From: Armatimonadota bacterium
GTDB lineage: Bacteria > Sysuimicrobiota > Sysuimicrobiia > Sysuimicrobiales > Humicultoraceae
Assembly (NCBI GenBank): GCA_016869025.1
Contig: VGFA01000015.1
Span: 1-61,220 of the forward strand
Reading direction: 5' to 3'
DNA length: 61,220 bases
The notes below the pieces were generated by a model. It had not been told where the DNA came from, did not search any database, and saw only the letters and a program-made list of their open reading frames with translations. Every line of letters begins with the position of its first letter. Positions within the stretch are counted from its first letter, which is position 1. The translations under genes and the position numbers were made by a program. Shown piece after piece: positions 33,484 to 42,743 of this stretch.

Positions 33484-34479
33484 ATGCGCAGGTTCACCTG
33501 GGTGACAATTGCCCTGCTTGTCGTCTGCTTGGGCACGACGATGGTCCCGCCCGCCGGTGCTCAGCCGGCCTCGGGAACCATCGTGCTGTACACGTCGGTT
33601 CCGCAGGAGATGGCCACCGAGTTCGCCGGGGCGTTCATGCGGAAGCACCCGCAGATCAAGCTGGAGGTGCTGCGGTCGGGCAGCACCGAGATCGAGATGC
33701 GGATCTTCGCCGAGATTGAGACCGGCGGCATCCGGGCCGACCTGCTGTGGCTCGCGGACGCGCCGATCTTCATCACCCTGCGCGACAGGGGGCTGCTGCT
33801 GGCCTACCGCTCCCCTGAGGCGCGGCATGTGCCCGAGCAGTTCCGCGATCGCGGCAACAACTTCATTGCTGGCCGGTTGATCAACATGGTCATCGCGGTG
33901 AACACCACGCTGATCCCGATGCGCGCGGCGCCGAAATCCTGGAGCGACTTCCCCAAGTTCGGCAAGACCGCGGCCATGCCCAATCCTCTCTACTCCGGAT
34001 CGGTCTTCGTGACCGTGGCGACCTTCGTGCAGAAGTACGGCTGGGCATGGTTTGAGCGCGCGCGCAAGGAGAACATCCAGGTGCTGCGGGGGAACACGGA
34101 GGTGGCGCGCGCGCTGGCCGCGCGCGAGTTCGGCGTGGGCATGACGCTGGACTTCATGGTATACGGCATGATCCAGGACGGCGCACCACTGGCGATCATC
34201 TGGCCCGAGGAGGGCGCGGTCTCGGTTCCGAGCCCGGTTGCCATTATCAAGTCGAGCAAGAACCCCGAGGCCGCGCGGCGCTTCGTGGACTACGCGATCA
34301 GCGTGGAAGGCCAGAAGTTCCTGGCCTCCAAGGGCGTGGTGCCGGTGCGCGAGGACGTGGATCCCCCCAAGGGCCAACCCCGGGCCTCGGAGATCAAGAC
34401 GCTGCCGATCCCGTTCGAGTGGGCGGCGAAGAACGCGGTCGATATCCGCACGCGGTTCGAGCAGATCATGATGCGCTGA
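33484..34479 (+). CDS. ABC transporter substrate-binding protein (ferric/aminophosphonate type)
   Basis: The product is 331 residues with a signal peptide (MRRFTWVTIALLVVCLGTTMVPPAGA). The mature part begins SGTIVLYTSVPQEMATEFAGAFMRKHPQIKLEVLRSGSTEIEMRIFAE, the FbpA/AfuA/PhnS-like pattern. Later, KTAAMPNPLYSGSVFVTVATFVQKYGWAWFE is typical of the group. The substrate could be Fe3+, a phosphonate or a sugar phosphate; the RpiR regulator and isomerase favour an organic phosphate or sugar. ATG 33484 has AGGAGG eight bases upstream. Confidence 0.88.
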   Translation: MRRFTWVTIALLVVCLGTTMVPPAGAQPASGTIVLYTSVPQEMATEFAGAFMRKHPQIKLEVLRSGSTEIEMRIFAEIETGGIRADLLWLADAPIFITLRDRGLLLAYRSPEARHVPEQFRDRGNNFIAGRLINMVIAVNTTLIPMRAAPKSWSDFPKFGKTAAMPNPLYSGSVFVTVATFVQKYGWAWFERARKENIQVLRGNTEVARALAAREFGVGMTLDFMVYGMIQDGAPLAIIWPEEGAVSVPSPVAIIKSSKNPEAARRFVDYAISVEGQKFLASKGVVPVREDVDPPKGQPRASEIKTLPIPFEWAAKNAVDIRTRFEQIMMR

Positions 34480-34482
34480 CCT

Positions 34483-36198
34483 GTGGTGCCGCGGGTGCCA
34501 TCAGACGCTCCCCACCCCCCACCGGCGCAGGCCCGAGCGCCCAGCCGCATGCTGGACCCGCGCGTGCCCCTGCTGGTCCTGGTTGCGGCGGCGATGGTGG
34601 TGCTCGTTGTCTGGCCCGTGGCGCAGGTGGTCTACCGCAGTCTGCTCGTGGACGGCGGGTTGGGACTGGACCACTACCGGCGGGCCATCGTAGGCCCGGG
34701 CAATCTCCGGGCCCTGACCAACACTGTGTGGGTAGGAGTTGCCTCCGCTGCCGGAGCCATGGTCGCAGGCGCGGTGCTGGCATTCTTGGTCATGCGCACC
34801 GACATACCCGGCAAGGGCAGGCTGCGTACACTGCTAATCATGCCCTACGCGGTCCCGCCGTTCTTTGGCGCCATCGCCTGGGCCCAACTGCTGGGGCCGC
34901 AGGGCTACCTCATGCGCCCTCTCATTGCCCTGCTGGGTCTGGAGCAGGCTCCCTTCTCAATCTACAGCGCCTGGGGGATCGTCTTCGTGATGGCAATCCA
35001 TGCCTTCCCGCTGGTCTTCCTCACCGTATGCGGCGCGCTTGAGCGGATGGACGCCAGCCTGGAGGAGGCCGCCCGCACCAGCGGTGCAGGCAGCCTGCGC
35101 GTGATGCGCGACGTTACCATACCGCTGGTGCTCCCAGCGCTGTTGGCCGGGGGTCTCCTGGCCTTCATCCACTCGATCGCCAACTTCGGCATCCCTGCGC
35201 TGCTGGGAATCCGCGTGCGGTTCTACGTACTCACGACCAGCATATACGCCTCGCTGAACATCCCGGACTTCCCGCTGGCCACGGCCAAGTCAATGCTGCT
35301 CGTGGCGGTCGGCGCCGCAGCGCTGGCACTCCAGTGGCGGCTTCAGCGCGGTCAGCAGCGCTACACGGTCATAGCGGGCAAGTCGATCCATCCGCAGATC
35401 ATCCGTCTCGGACCGCTGCGCCGCGTGGCGTTCGCCCTGGCGGTCCTGTTTGCAGTCGTAATCGCGGTCCTCCCCCTCTTCTCCCTGCTGCTGACCTCTC
35501 TGTTGAAGTACTACGGCGCGCCCCTGGCCGTGGCGAGTCTCACGCTGAAGCACTACGCGTACGTTACGAACCAGGAAGTCATCCGCCGTGCGCTCGCAAA
35601 CAGCGCGTTGCTGGGCGTGTCCGCGGCCACCATCACAATGGTGCTGGGGACATTCGTGGCCTACGCCCGCATACGCGCCAAACTGCGTGGGGCCGCCGCG
35701 CTCGACACGCTCGGCATGCTTCCCTACGCCATCCCCCACACCGTCATCGCCATAGCGATGATCCTGGCGTGGGCCCAGCCGCCTGTGGCGCTCTACGGCA
35801 CCATCTGGATAATCTTGCTGGCGTACATCGTGGCATACATGCCGCTCTCGCTGCGCACGACCTCGGCTACGCTGCAGCAGGTACACGAGTCGCTGGAGGA
35901 AGCGGCCCGCGTCTCGGGCGCAGGGCCTCTTCGGGCCATGCGCGACATCATAATCCCGCTGGTGCGGCCCGGCATGGTGGCGGGCTGGATCCTGGTTTTC
36001 ATGCCCGCGTTCCGCGAACTGACCATGTCAATCCTGCTCTTCGGGCTTCGCACCGAAACGATAGGCGTGATCATCTTCAACATGCAGAATTCGGGCTACA
36101 CGCAGATCGCCGCGGCACTCTCGGTGCTCGTGTTGGTGCTGATCCTGGGAAGCAACCTGATCGTGCGCAAGGCCACGCGGGGCCAGGTAGGGTTCTAG
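34483..36198 (+). CDS. Fused two-domain ABC permease (FbpB/PhnU-V type)
   Basis: The product is 571 residues with twelve or so helices in two permease halves. Each half has an EAA loop: LEEAARTSGAGSLRVMRDVTIPLVLPALLAGG near 200 and LEEAARVSGAGPLRAMRDIIIPLVRPGMVAGW near 480. This tandem fusion is usual in ferric-type importers. It begins 4 nt after the binding-protein stop (GTG at 34483; ATG at 34549 is an alternative). The ATPase gene follows. Confidence 0.93.
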   Translation: MVPRVPSDAPHPPPAQARAPSRMLDPRVPLLVLVAAAMVVLVVWPVAQVVYRSLLVDGGLGLDHYRRAIVGPGNLRALTNTVWVGVASAAGAMVAGAVLAFLVMRTDIPGKGRLRTLLIMPYAVPPFFGAIAWAQLLGPQGYLMRPLIALLGLEQAPFSIYSAWGIVFVMAIHAFPLVFLTVCGALERMDASLEEAARTSGAGSLRVMRDVTIPLVLPALLAGGLLAFIHSIANFGIPALLGIRVRFYVLTTSIYASLNIPDFPLATAKSMLLVAVGAAALALQWRLQRGQQRYTVIAGKSIHPQIIRLGPLRRVAFALAVLFAVVIAVLPLFSLLLTSLLKYYGAPLAVASLTLKHYAYVTNQEVIRRALANSALLGVSAATITMVLGTFVAYARIRAKLRGAAALDTLGMLPYAIPHTVIAIAMILAWAQPPVALYGTIWIILLAYIVAYMPLSLRTTSATLQQVHESLEEAARVSGAGPLRAMRDIIIPLVRPGMVAGWILVFMPAFRELTMSILLFGLRTETIGVIIFNMQNSGYTQIAAALSVLVLVLILGSNLIVRKATRGQVGF

Positions 36199-36222
36199 CA
36201 GATCGGGATCGAGGGGGTTGCC

Positions 36223-37275
36223 ATGGACGCTGTACTGGTTTCGGATCTCTGGAAGGCGTTCGACGGCGTTGTGGCGGCACGAGCGGTCTCGTTCTCCATC
36301 GGGCCGGAGGAGTTCTTCACTCTGCTGGGACCGAGCGGGTGCGGCAAGACCACGACGCTGCGCTGCGTGGCCGGCCTGGAGATTCCGACGCGCGGCCAGA
36401 TCAGGATCGGGGGGCGGATCGTCAGCAACCCGGAGGCCGGGCAGTTCGTCCCCCCGGAGGGCCGCCGCCTGGGGATGGTGTTCCAGAACTACGCCGTCTG
36501 GCCTCACATGAGCGTGTTCGACAACGTGGCCTATCCACTGCGCGTGGCCGGCGAGCCGAGGCGGGCGATCGCTGCGCGCGTAGCCGAGGTGCTCAACCTG
36601 GTGGAGCTGCGGGATCTGGGCCGACGCTTTCCCCACCAGCTCTCAGGAGGTCAGCAGCAGCGCGTAGCACTGGGGCGCGCGTTGGCCGGACGTCCGGAGA
36701 TCCTGCTGCTCGATGAGCCGCTGTCGAACCTGGACGCCAAGTTGCGCGAGCAGATGCGCTTTGAACTCAAGGAGCTCCAGCGCCGGATGCGCATACCCGT
36801 GCTCTACGTCACACACGACCAGGCCGAGGCCATGGCGCTGTCGGACCGCCTGGCGGTCATGGCGGACGGACAGATTGTCCAGGTCGGCCGGCCGGCCGAG
36901 ATCTACAACCACCCGGCCACGCGGTTTGTCGCCGACTTCATAGGACAGATGAACTTCCTCCCGGCGCAGATCACAGCCGGCGGGCCCGGCATCGCCAACG
37001 TAAGGGTGAACGGCTACGAGTGCCGCGCCGAGAACCCCTCCGGCATCTCGGGCTCGGCCGCAATAGCGGTACGGCCGGAGGATCTGGTCCTCGCCGCGGA
37101 CGAAGGACTGCCCGGTCGCGTGCAGGTTCAGAACTTCCTGGGCAACCTGGTGGAGTACAAGGTCCTGCTGGAGGGAGGCCTGACGGTTCGCGTGCAGGCC
37201 CCGCCCGGGCAGTCCTACGAGGAAGGCGCGGAGGTTGTGGTCGGTATCCGCCGTGCGATGCTCTTCGAACGATGA
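36223..37275 (+). CDS. ABC transporter ATPase (FbpC/PotA type)
   Basis: The product is 350 residues with Walker A GPSGCGKTT, the Q-loop FQNYAVWPHM, signature LSGGQQQR and Walker B ILLLDEPLSNLD. A switch His is in VTHDQAEA. A C-terminal TOBE domain (about 270-350) contains AVRPEDLVLAADEG and FLGNLVEYKVLLEGG. It energises the importer encoded just before. Its stop overlaps the next gene as ATGA. Confidence 0.95.
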   Translation: MDAVLVSDLWKAFDGVVAARAVSFSIGPEEFFTLLGPSGCGKTTTLRCVAGLEIPTRGQIRIGGRIVSNPEAGQFVPPEGRRLGMVFQNYAVWPHMSVFDNVAYPLRVAGEPRRAIAARVAEVLNLVELRDLGRRFPHQLSGGQQQRVALGRALAGRPEILLLDEPLSNLDAKLREQMRFELKELQRRMRIPVLYVTHDQAEAMALSDRLAVMADGQIVQVGRPAEIYNHPATRFVADFIGQMNFLPAQITAGGPGIANVRVNGYECRAENPSGISGSAAIAVRPEDLVLAADEGLPGRVQVQNFLGNLVEYKVLLEGGLTVRVQAPPGQSYEEGAEVVVGIRRAMLFER

Positions 37276-38066
37276 GGATCGCGGCGTCCACGACGACGAC
37301 GCGTGAGCTTCCCCTGATTGAGGTCTTGGACCTCGTGCGCGACCTGGGATACGCGGCGCTGGAGGTCTGGGCCGAGCACCTCTGGGACCAGGGTTTCGCG
37401 CCGTTGCGCCTGAGGAGTGAGGCGGCCGCCCGAGGCCTTGCCCTGACGCTGCACGGCCCCACACGCGACCTCAACGTAACCTCGACCAATTCCGGGATCC
37501 GCTCCGAGTCCCAGCGACAGTACCTGGCCGCCCTGGAGGACGCCGCCGAGATGGGGGCCGAGGTGGTGGTCCTGCATCCAGGCGCGCTTTCCTCCAACGA
37601 CGATGACCCGGCCGCGTTCTGGCCCCCAATGGAAGCGTTCTTCGGCCGGGTGGCCGAGAGGACCGCGCAGCTCGGGCTGCGGGTGGGAATCGAAAACATG
37701 GAGCACAAACGCCTGGAGATCGTAACAGACATCCATCTGGCCGCGGGGCTCGTGCGCCGAGTCGGCGCGGCTTCACTCGGGTTGACGCTGGACGTCGCAC
37801 ACCTTCTCTACAACGGTGACTTGGTCGCGTTCGACGGATTGGAGCAGTACATCTATCACGTTCACATCTCCGGATCCACGCACGAGAAGGCCCACGTTCC
37901 CCTGGCTCAGGGCATCTTCGATGCACGGGCGGCGCTGGAAGCCCTGCGGCGGTTCTACAACGGGACCGTGGCGATCGAGAGCTTCGTTCGCGACAGGACC
38001 CGGGAGGTGCTGGCCGAGAACCGCCGGGTCATGGCAGCGTGGCTGGACAGCACGCCGGTCGGCTAG
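37272..38066 (+). CDS. Sugar-phosphate isomerase/epimerase-like TIM barrel (AP endonuclease 2 fold)
   Basis: The product is 264 residues of the xylose-isomerase-like/AP_endonuc_2 family. Metal-ligand strands are EVVVLHPGALSS, LRVGIENMEHKR (Glu), LGLTLDVAHLLYNG (Asp/His) and IYHVHISGSTHEKAHVP (His), with a final GTVAIESFVRD (Glu). It likely isomerises or cleaves a sugar derivative brought in by the ABC importer. The ATGA overlap with the ATPase gene shows translational coupling. It overlaps the aminotransferase tail by 4 bases (convergent). Confidence 0.85.
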   Translation: MRIAASTTTTRELPLIEVLDLVRDLGYAALEVWAEHLWDQGFAPLRLRSEAAARGLALTLHGPTRDLNVTSTNSGIRSESQRQYLAALEDAAEMGAEVVVLHPGALSSNDDDPAAFWPPMEAFFGRVAERTAQLGLRVGIENMEHKRLEIVTDIHLAAGLVRRVGAASLGLTLDVAHLLYNGDLVAFDGLEQYIYHVHISGSTHEKAHVPLAQGIFDARAALEALRRFYNGTVAIESFVRDRTREVLAENRRVMAAWLDSTPVG

Positions 38067-39265
38067 GCCCGCGCCGAACGGCCCCGCGCACCAGGCCTGT
38101 ATCGCGGCAGCGCCTCGCGCATCCTCCGCATCCCCTCACGGATGTTCTCCTGGCTGTTGGCATAGGAGAACCGCAGGTACCCCTTGCCCCACCCACCAAA
38201 CGAGGTCCCTGCCAGGCACGCGACGCCTGCCTCCTCTAGCAGGTAACTGGCCAGGCGCTTGACGTCGGTGTCGATCGCGGACACGTTGGGGAAGACGTAG
38301 AAGGCGCCACCCGGAGTCCGGCATCCCACACCTTCCATCGCGTTCAACTCACCCACGATGATGTCACGGCGGCGGCGAAACTCGGCCACCATGTCTACCA
38401 CCGAGTCCTGCGGGCCGGTCAGCGCGGCGATGGTAGCCATCTGCGCAAAGGCGGCCGCGCACGAGCTGGAGTTGATCATCAACTGCGCCATCCGCTCGAT
38501 CAGGTCTGCCCGCATTACGCCGTAGCCGATCCGCCACCCGGTCATGGCATAGGCCTTGGACAGACCGTCCATGATTATGGTCCGGTCCTGCATGCCCGGA
38601 AGGCTCGCGATGCTTGCCTGCTCTCCCTCGTACACTATCCTGCCGTAGATCTCGTCCGTAAGGACAAAAGCGCGCGTCGGCAGAACGGCCTCGGCCACGG
38701 CCTCCAGGTCTGCGCGCGTCAGCATCGAGCCGCAAGGATTGTGCGGCGAGTTGAGCACCACCAGACGAGTGCGTGGAGAGATCAGCGCGCGGAACTCGTC
38801 GAGGTCGAACCGGAAGTCGGATTCCTCGCGAAGGCGGATGGGCCGAAGCGTCGCCCCCGCGAACTGGGCCGCGGACTGGTAGATGGGATACCCGGGGTCC
38901 GGGTAGATCACCTCGTCGCCGGGGTCCACCAGGGCGAGCATGGCGAATAGCAGCACGTTCTTGGAACCCGGCACGATGACGACCTGGGACGCGTCCACGG
39001 CGATACCGCGCTCGCGGGCCACGTGGTCAGCCACCGCCTGCCGGGCCTCCAATATGCCCGCGGCCGGCGTGTAGTGCGTGTATCCGTCGTGGAGGGCTCG
39101 TACGGCTGCGTCGGTGATGTGGGCAGGGGTGTCGAAGTCGGGTTCGCCGATCTCCAGGTGGACGATGTGGCGCCCCTTCGCCTCGAGCTGCCGGGCCCTT
39201 GCCAGCATCTCAAACGCCGTCTCGGTACCCAGGGTACTCATGCGGGATGCGAAATCCAGGTTCAC
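38063..39265 (-). CDS. PLP-dependent class I/II aminotransferase
   Basis: The product is 400 residues of the AspC family. It shows HIVHLEIGEPDFDTPAHI near the N-terminus, NSPHNPCGSMLTRADLEAV, VLTDEIYGRIVYEG and the PLP-lysine region IIMDGLSKAYAMTGWRIGYG (Schiff-base Lys in SKAYAMTGWR). It transfers an amino group between an amino acid and a keto acid. GTG at 39265 with GGAGG six bases upstream is chosen; the open frame extends to 39331. It is divergent from the dehydrogenase gene. Confidence 0.92.
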   Translation of the reverse strand: MNLDFASRMSTLGTETAFEMLARARQLEAKGRHIVHLEIGEPDFDTPAHITDAAVRALHDGYTHYTPAAGILEARQAVADHVARERGIAVDASQVVIVPGSKNVLLFAMLALVDPGDEVIYPDPGYPIYQSAAQFAGATLRPIRLREESDFRFDLDEFRALISPRTRLVVLNSPHNPCGSMLTRADLEAVAEAVLPTRAFVLTDEIYGRIVYEGEQASIASLPGMQDRTIIMDGLSKAYAMTGWRIGYGVMRADLIERMAQLMINSSSCAAAFAQMATIAALTGPQDSVVDMVAEFRRRRDIIVGELNAMEGVGCRTPGGAFYVFPNVSAIDTDVKRLASYLLEEAGVACLAGTSFGGWGKGYLRFSYANSQENIREGMRRMREALPRYRPGARGRSARA

Positions 39266-39342
39266 GGGCTGCCTCCTTTGGACTGTGGAGCAAGGTCCGT
39301 ACGTGAATACCTTCTGCGAAACGGAATGCACTCCTGCCCTGA

Positions 39343-39371
39343 TTGGCCGGTGGCGGTACCTCTGCTACAAT
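39343..39371 (+). promoter_or_regulatory. Sigma70 promoter for the dehydrogenase gene
   Basis: TTGGCC (39343-39348), a 17-nt spacer ending TGC and TACAAT (39366-39371) make a promoter with an extended -10 (TGCTACAAT). The start would fall near 39378, about 40 nt before the GTG at 39419. Confidence 0.55.
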
Positions 39372-39418
39372 TGGGGCCGCTCGCGCACGCCACATTCTAC
39401 GAAAGGTGGTTCTCGAGG

Positions 39419-40381
39419 GTGACTACCACAGCAGCGACGCAAGCCACGGTTGTCTCGTACGGGCTCGGACCAATAGGAGCCGGCATCGCGGGCCTGGCTT
39501 TGGACCGCGGGTATCGGATGGTATCGGCGTGTGACATCTCCCCGGACAAGGCAGGGAGCGACCTGGGCATCCTGCTGGGCCGCGCGGAACTCGGGGTAAC
39601 GGTCACGGCGGACATCACCGCGGCCCTTGAGCGCAGGCCCCAGGTGGTCCTGCACTCAACCCAGTCGCACATACCCCAGGTCATGCCCCAACTGCTGGCG
39701 TGCGTCGAGGCGGGCGCCTGCGTGGTCTCCACCTGTGAGGAGCTGGCGTTTCCCTGGTATCGGCATCCGGCCGAGGCCACGCGGCTCGACGAGGCCGCAA
39801 AGACCCACGGCGTCACCGTGGTAGGCGTGGGCGTCAACCCTGGTTTCGTGATGGACCTCCTGCCCGTCGTGCTGACCGCGCCCTGCCGGACGGTCCGCTC
39901 CGTCCGCGTTACGCGGGTGGTGGACGCCGGGCTCCGCCGCAAGCCTCTCCAGCGCAAGGTGGGCGACGGCCTGGACCGGGCCTCCTTCGAGCAGGGAGTC
40001 GCAGAAGGCCGGATCGGGCACGTGGGCCTGGCCGAGTCCGTGGCCATGATCGCCGAAGCCATTGGGTGGTCGCTCAACTCGATCCACGAGACAATCGAGC
40101 CGGTCATGGAAGGGGCCACGGTACGCGGCCTGCACCAGGTGGCGAACGGGCTGCGCGGTCAGGAGGCGGTCATATCGCTGGATCTGACGATGGCCGTGGG
40201 CGCCCAGAATCCGCGGGACTCCGTCACGATCGAGGGCGAGCCCCCAATAGCCATGACCGTGGCAGGCGGCATCCACGGAGACATCGCAACGTGCGCGGTC
40301 ACCGTGAACGCGATCCCAATCGTGCTGGCAGCGCCTCCAGGCCTGACCGCGGTCCACCGGCTACCGGCGCTGCACCGCTGA
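39419..40381 (+). CDS. 2,4-diaminopentanoate-dehydrogenase-like protein (DapB_N fold)
   Basis: The product is 320 residues with an N-terminal Rossmann motif (VVSYGLGPIGAGIAGLALDRGYRMVSACDISPDKAGSDLG). The stretch VMPQLLACVEAGACVVSTCEELAFPW and VVGVGVNPGFVMDLLPVVL are distinctive of the dihydrodipicolinate-reductase-like enzymes annotated as 2,4-diaminopentanoate dehydrogenase. That enzyme acts in ornithine fermentation, but no ornithine mutase or thiolase genes are here. The substrate might therefore be another amino acid linked to the divergent aminotransferase. GTG 39419 has AAGGTGG upstream. It overlaps the M50 gene's end by 21 bases. Confidence 0.8.
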   Translation: MTTTAATQATVVSYGLGPIGAGIAGLALDRGYRMVSACDISPDKAGSDLGILLGRAELGVTVTADITAALERRPQVVLHSTQSHIPQVMPQLLACVEAGACVVSTCEELAFPWYRHPAEATRLDEAAKTHGVTVVGVGVNPGFVMDLLPVVLTAPCRTVRSVRVTRVVDAGLRRKPLQRKVGDGLDRASFEQGVAEGRIGHVGLAESVAMIAEAIGWSLNSIHETIEPVMEGATVRGLHQVANGLRGQEAVISLDLTMAVGAQNPRDSVTIEGEPPIAMTVAGGIHGDIATCAVTVNAIPIVLAAPPGLTAVHRLPALHR

Positions 40382-41284
40382 TCCCCCCGCGCGCCCGGGC
40401 GCGCGGAAGAGCTGGGTGAGCAGGTAGGCCCCATCGGTCCGGGGCATCGGTAGAAGGTTCCAGACGGCGCGGAGGAGCGCTGCGGCTGCAATCAATGCCG
40501 CGGCCTCCCTGCTTGCCGGCCATATCCACCCCAACAGCAGGGCTCCCATGCCCGCGGTGGCATCCCAGAGCGGCCCGGAGGCAGCGACCCAGACCCGCGC
40601 ACTCCTCGGGAGAAGAGCCAGACCAGGGAGTTCTGCGAAGAAGGTCACGCCGCGCCACGGGGAAACAGCCATGCCCAGCGCGGCCGCCCGGCAGCCCGCC
40701 ATCAGCGCAGTCACCGCGTGAGCCGCCTCGTGCCCCAATCCGAGGAGCCAGACCAGTATCACCATCGTGACGAGGTGCTCCGGGCCCAACAGGGCGGCGA
40801 GCGGCAGTGCGGCGTATGCGGCGACGAGGCGATCGCCGCGCACAGCGATTGCGGCCGCCCCGGCGATGAGCAGCACCCCGAGCCCGACCATGCCTGCCCA
40901 CTCCGGCACCCCGCGCAGCAGCCGGCCCAAGGGAAGAAGCATGGGGCCGGTGTCGGCGATCACCAGACGCGCCGAGAGGAATGGCCGCGGCCTCAGAAGC
41001 GCCTCATCTCCTGCCATCAATCCCGCGCTGGTTAGATGACGCACGAACTCGGCGGCGCCGGCGCCGTCCAGGCCCGGTACCTTCAGGATCGCGGTCCTCA
41101 GCAGCTCTTCCCACGTCCGGGTGCCATCCAACAGCACCAGGAACGCTGCCTCCGGTTCGCCGGTCACGAAACAGCGACCCCCAGGGGCATGGATGATCCA
41201 CCGGCCGCTGCCGTGCTCCGCCTCCTCCCTGCGCAGGATGACCCCTGGGCGCAGGCAGGGCCGAGCGTGGATCAGGTCGTCCAC
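40361..41284 (-). CDS. PqqD/RRE-M50 metalloprotease fusion (TOMM maturation)
   Basis: The product is 307 residues. Residues 1-90 form a PqqD-like winged helix (CLRPGVILRREE, WIIHAPGGRCFVTGEPEAAFLVLLDGTRTWEELLRTA), i.e. a RiPP recognition element. Then come membrane helices with the zinc motif HEAAH in GLGHEAAHAVTALMAG, and NLLPMPRTDGAYLL, which supplies the third ligand (Asp) as in S2P/M50 proteases. It probably binds the leader and cuts the modified precursor at the membrane, replacing the CAAX-type SagE of streptolysin clusters. GTG 41284 overlaps the permease stop by 13 bases. Confidence 0.75.
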   Translation of the reverse strand: MDDLIHARPCLRPGVILRREEAEHGSGRWIIHAPGGRCFVTGEPEAAFLVLLDGTRTWEELLRTAILKVPGLDGAGAAEFVRHLTSAGLMAGDEALLRPRPFLSARLVIADTGPMLLPLGRLLRGVPEWAGMVGLGVLLIAGAAAIAVRGDRLVAAYAALPLAALLGPEHLVTMVILVWLLGLGHEAAHAVTALMAGCRAAALGMAVSPWRGVTFFAELPGLALLPRSARVWVAASGPLWDATAGMGALLLGWIWPASREAAALIAAAALLRAVWNLLPMPRTDGAYLLTQLFRAPGRAGGSAVQRR

Positions 41285-41997
41285 CTGAACCGCCGCACAG
41301 ACACGGCCGCCCCAACTGCTCCCCAGAACGCAAGCACAGCCAGCTCCGTGGCCACCTCTGCTGGCCCCCCTCCCCGAGCAGCCGTTCTGAGCCCACGCAG
41401 GAAGTACGTGAGTGGCAGGGCTCCGGAGAGGTGTCGCAGCGCACCTGGCAGCATCTCCACAGGGAAGTACGCGCCGCTCAGGAAGGTCATGGGGAAGAAC
41501 AAGAATGCTGCAATGGAGTTGGCGCTCTCGACAGAGCGGGCCAGGACCCCTGCCGCGAACCCGGTGGCCAGGAACGCAGGCGTGCCTACGGCCATCACCG
41601 CGGCAAGTGTGAGCGGCTGCGCGGAGGGACGGACATGGAAGAGCCCGGCACCTATCGCCAGAAGCTCGGCGCCCACCGCGAGCACGACCGCGCAGCGCAC
41701 GAGCATCTGCGCCAGGACGAACTGCCATGTCGGGATGGGAATCAGGACCAGCCGCTTGAGGAAACCGGTGCTGCGGTAATGAGTCAAGACCACGCCAATG
41801 CTGTAGTACGCGGTGGATGCCAGTACCATTCCGAGGATTCCGGGGATGAGAAAGGCCATCTGGCCGGGCTGCCGCGCGAACACGCTGCCCAGCAGCACGA
41901 GCAGAAATGCCGGAAAGAAGAACGTCCAGAACACGGCCTGCGGCGTACGCCAGAACAGCCGTGCCTCCATCAGCGCAAGACGCCACAGGCCGCTCAC
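41272..41997 (-). CDS. ABC-2 type export permease
   Basis: The product is 241 residues with six helices. It has an ABC-2 pattern: LALMEARLFWRTPQAVFWTFFFPAFLLVLLG, STGFLKRLVLIPIPTWQFVLAQ, and the conserved FFPMTFLSGAYFPVEMLPGALRHLSGALPLTYFLRGLR near the C-terminus. It exports the mature peptide with the ATPase. GTG 41997 overlaps the ATPase stop as GTGA. It corresponds to SagH/SagI. Confidence 0.85.
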   Translation of the reverse strand: MSGLWRLALMEARLFWRTPQAVFWTFFFPAFLLVLLGSVFARQPGQMAFLIPGILGMVLASTAYYSIGVVLTHYRSTGFLKRLVLIPIPTWQFVLAQMLVRCAVVLAVGAELLAIGAGLFHVRPSAQPLTLAAVMAVGTPAFLATGFAAGVLARSVESANSIAAFLFFPMTFLSGAYFPVEMLPGALRHLSGALPLTYFLRGLRTAARGGGPAEVATELAVLAFWGAVGAAVSVRRFRWTT

Positions 41998-42743
41998 CGC
42001 AGGCCCTCCGGCTGTGCGGCATCGCAGGTCAGCGCCAGAAAAGCGGCTTCGAGGCATGTGTGGTCCTGCCCTGCCACCTCCGACGGAGTGCCCTGCGCCA
42101 GCAGCCTGCCTTGGTGGATGATGGCCACCCGATCGCACAGGCTCTCGGCCTCGTCCAGGTGGTGCGTGGCCAGGAGCACCGTGCGGCCTTCGGCCCGGGC
42201 TTCCCGAATGAGCGCCCACAGATCCTGGCGCGCGTGGGCATCGAGTCCGGCCGTGGGTTCGTCCAGAACCAGGAGCTCGGGCTCGCCGACCAGGGCGAGC
42301 GCCAGCAAAAACCGCCGCCGCAGGCCGCCGGAGAGTTGACCGTACATCATACCGGCCTGGCTGGTCAGCCCGGTTCTTGCCAGCAACCGCGACGTCTCGA
42401 CCCGCCGAGGGTAGAAGGTGCCGAGGAACTCAAGCGCCTCGCCCAATTTCAGATACGGGTGGAAGACCGCCTCCTGCAACTGCACCCCGATGCGCTGCTT
42501 CAGGAGCAGCCCTTCCTCGAGGGGATCGAGCCCAAGCACGCGAGTCCGACCGGCATCGGGTTGCTGCAGCCCAACCAGGGTCTCGATGGTGGTGGTCTTG
42601 CCCGCACCGTTGCGTCCGAGGAGCCCGAATACCTCACCCGTTCCAACCTCCAGGTCGAGCCGGTCCAGGGCCACGACACGGCCGTACCGTCTGACAAGAC
42701 CTTCGACCTGAATCGCCGCGCTAGCCACCTGCACTGTCTCCAT
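41994..42743 (-). CDS. ABC-2 exporter ATPase (SagG-like)
   Basis: The product is 249 residues with Walker A GRNGAGKTTT, signature LSGGLRRR, Walker B LLVLDEPTAGLD, and switch His in LATHHLDEAESLCDR. The subfamily is the drug/bacteriocin exporter type. It drives export of the TOMM product. It overlaps the SagB gene by 23 bases and the permease by 4. Confidence 0.9.
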   Translation of the reverse strand: METVQVASAAIQVEGLVRRYGRVVALDRLDLEVGTGEVFGLLGRNGAGKTTTIETLVGLQQPDAGRTRVLGLDPLEEGLLLKQRIGVQLQEAVFHPYLKLGEALEFLGTFYPRRVETSRLLARTGLTSQAGMMYGQLSGGLRRRFLLALALVGEPELLVLDEPTAGLDAHARQDLWALIREARAEGRTVLLATHHLDEAESLCDRVAIIHQGRLLAQGTPSEVAGQDHTCLEAAFLALTCDAAQPEGLR

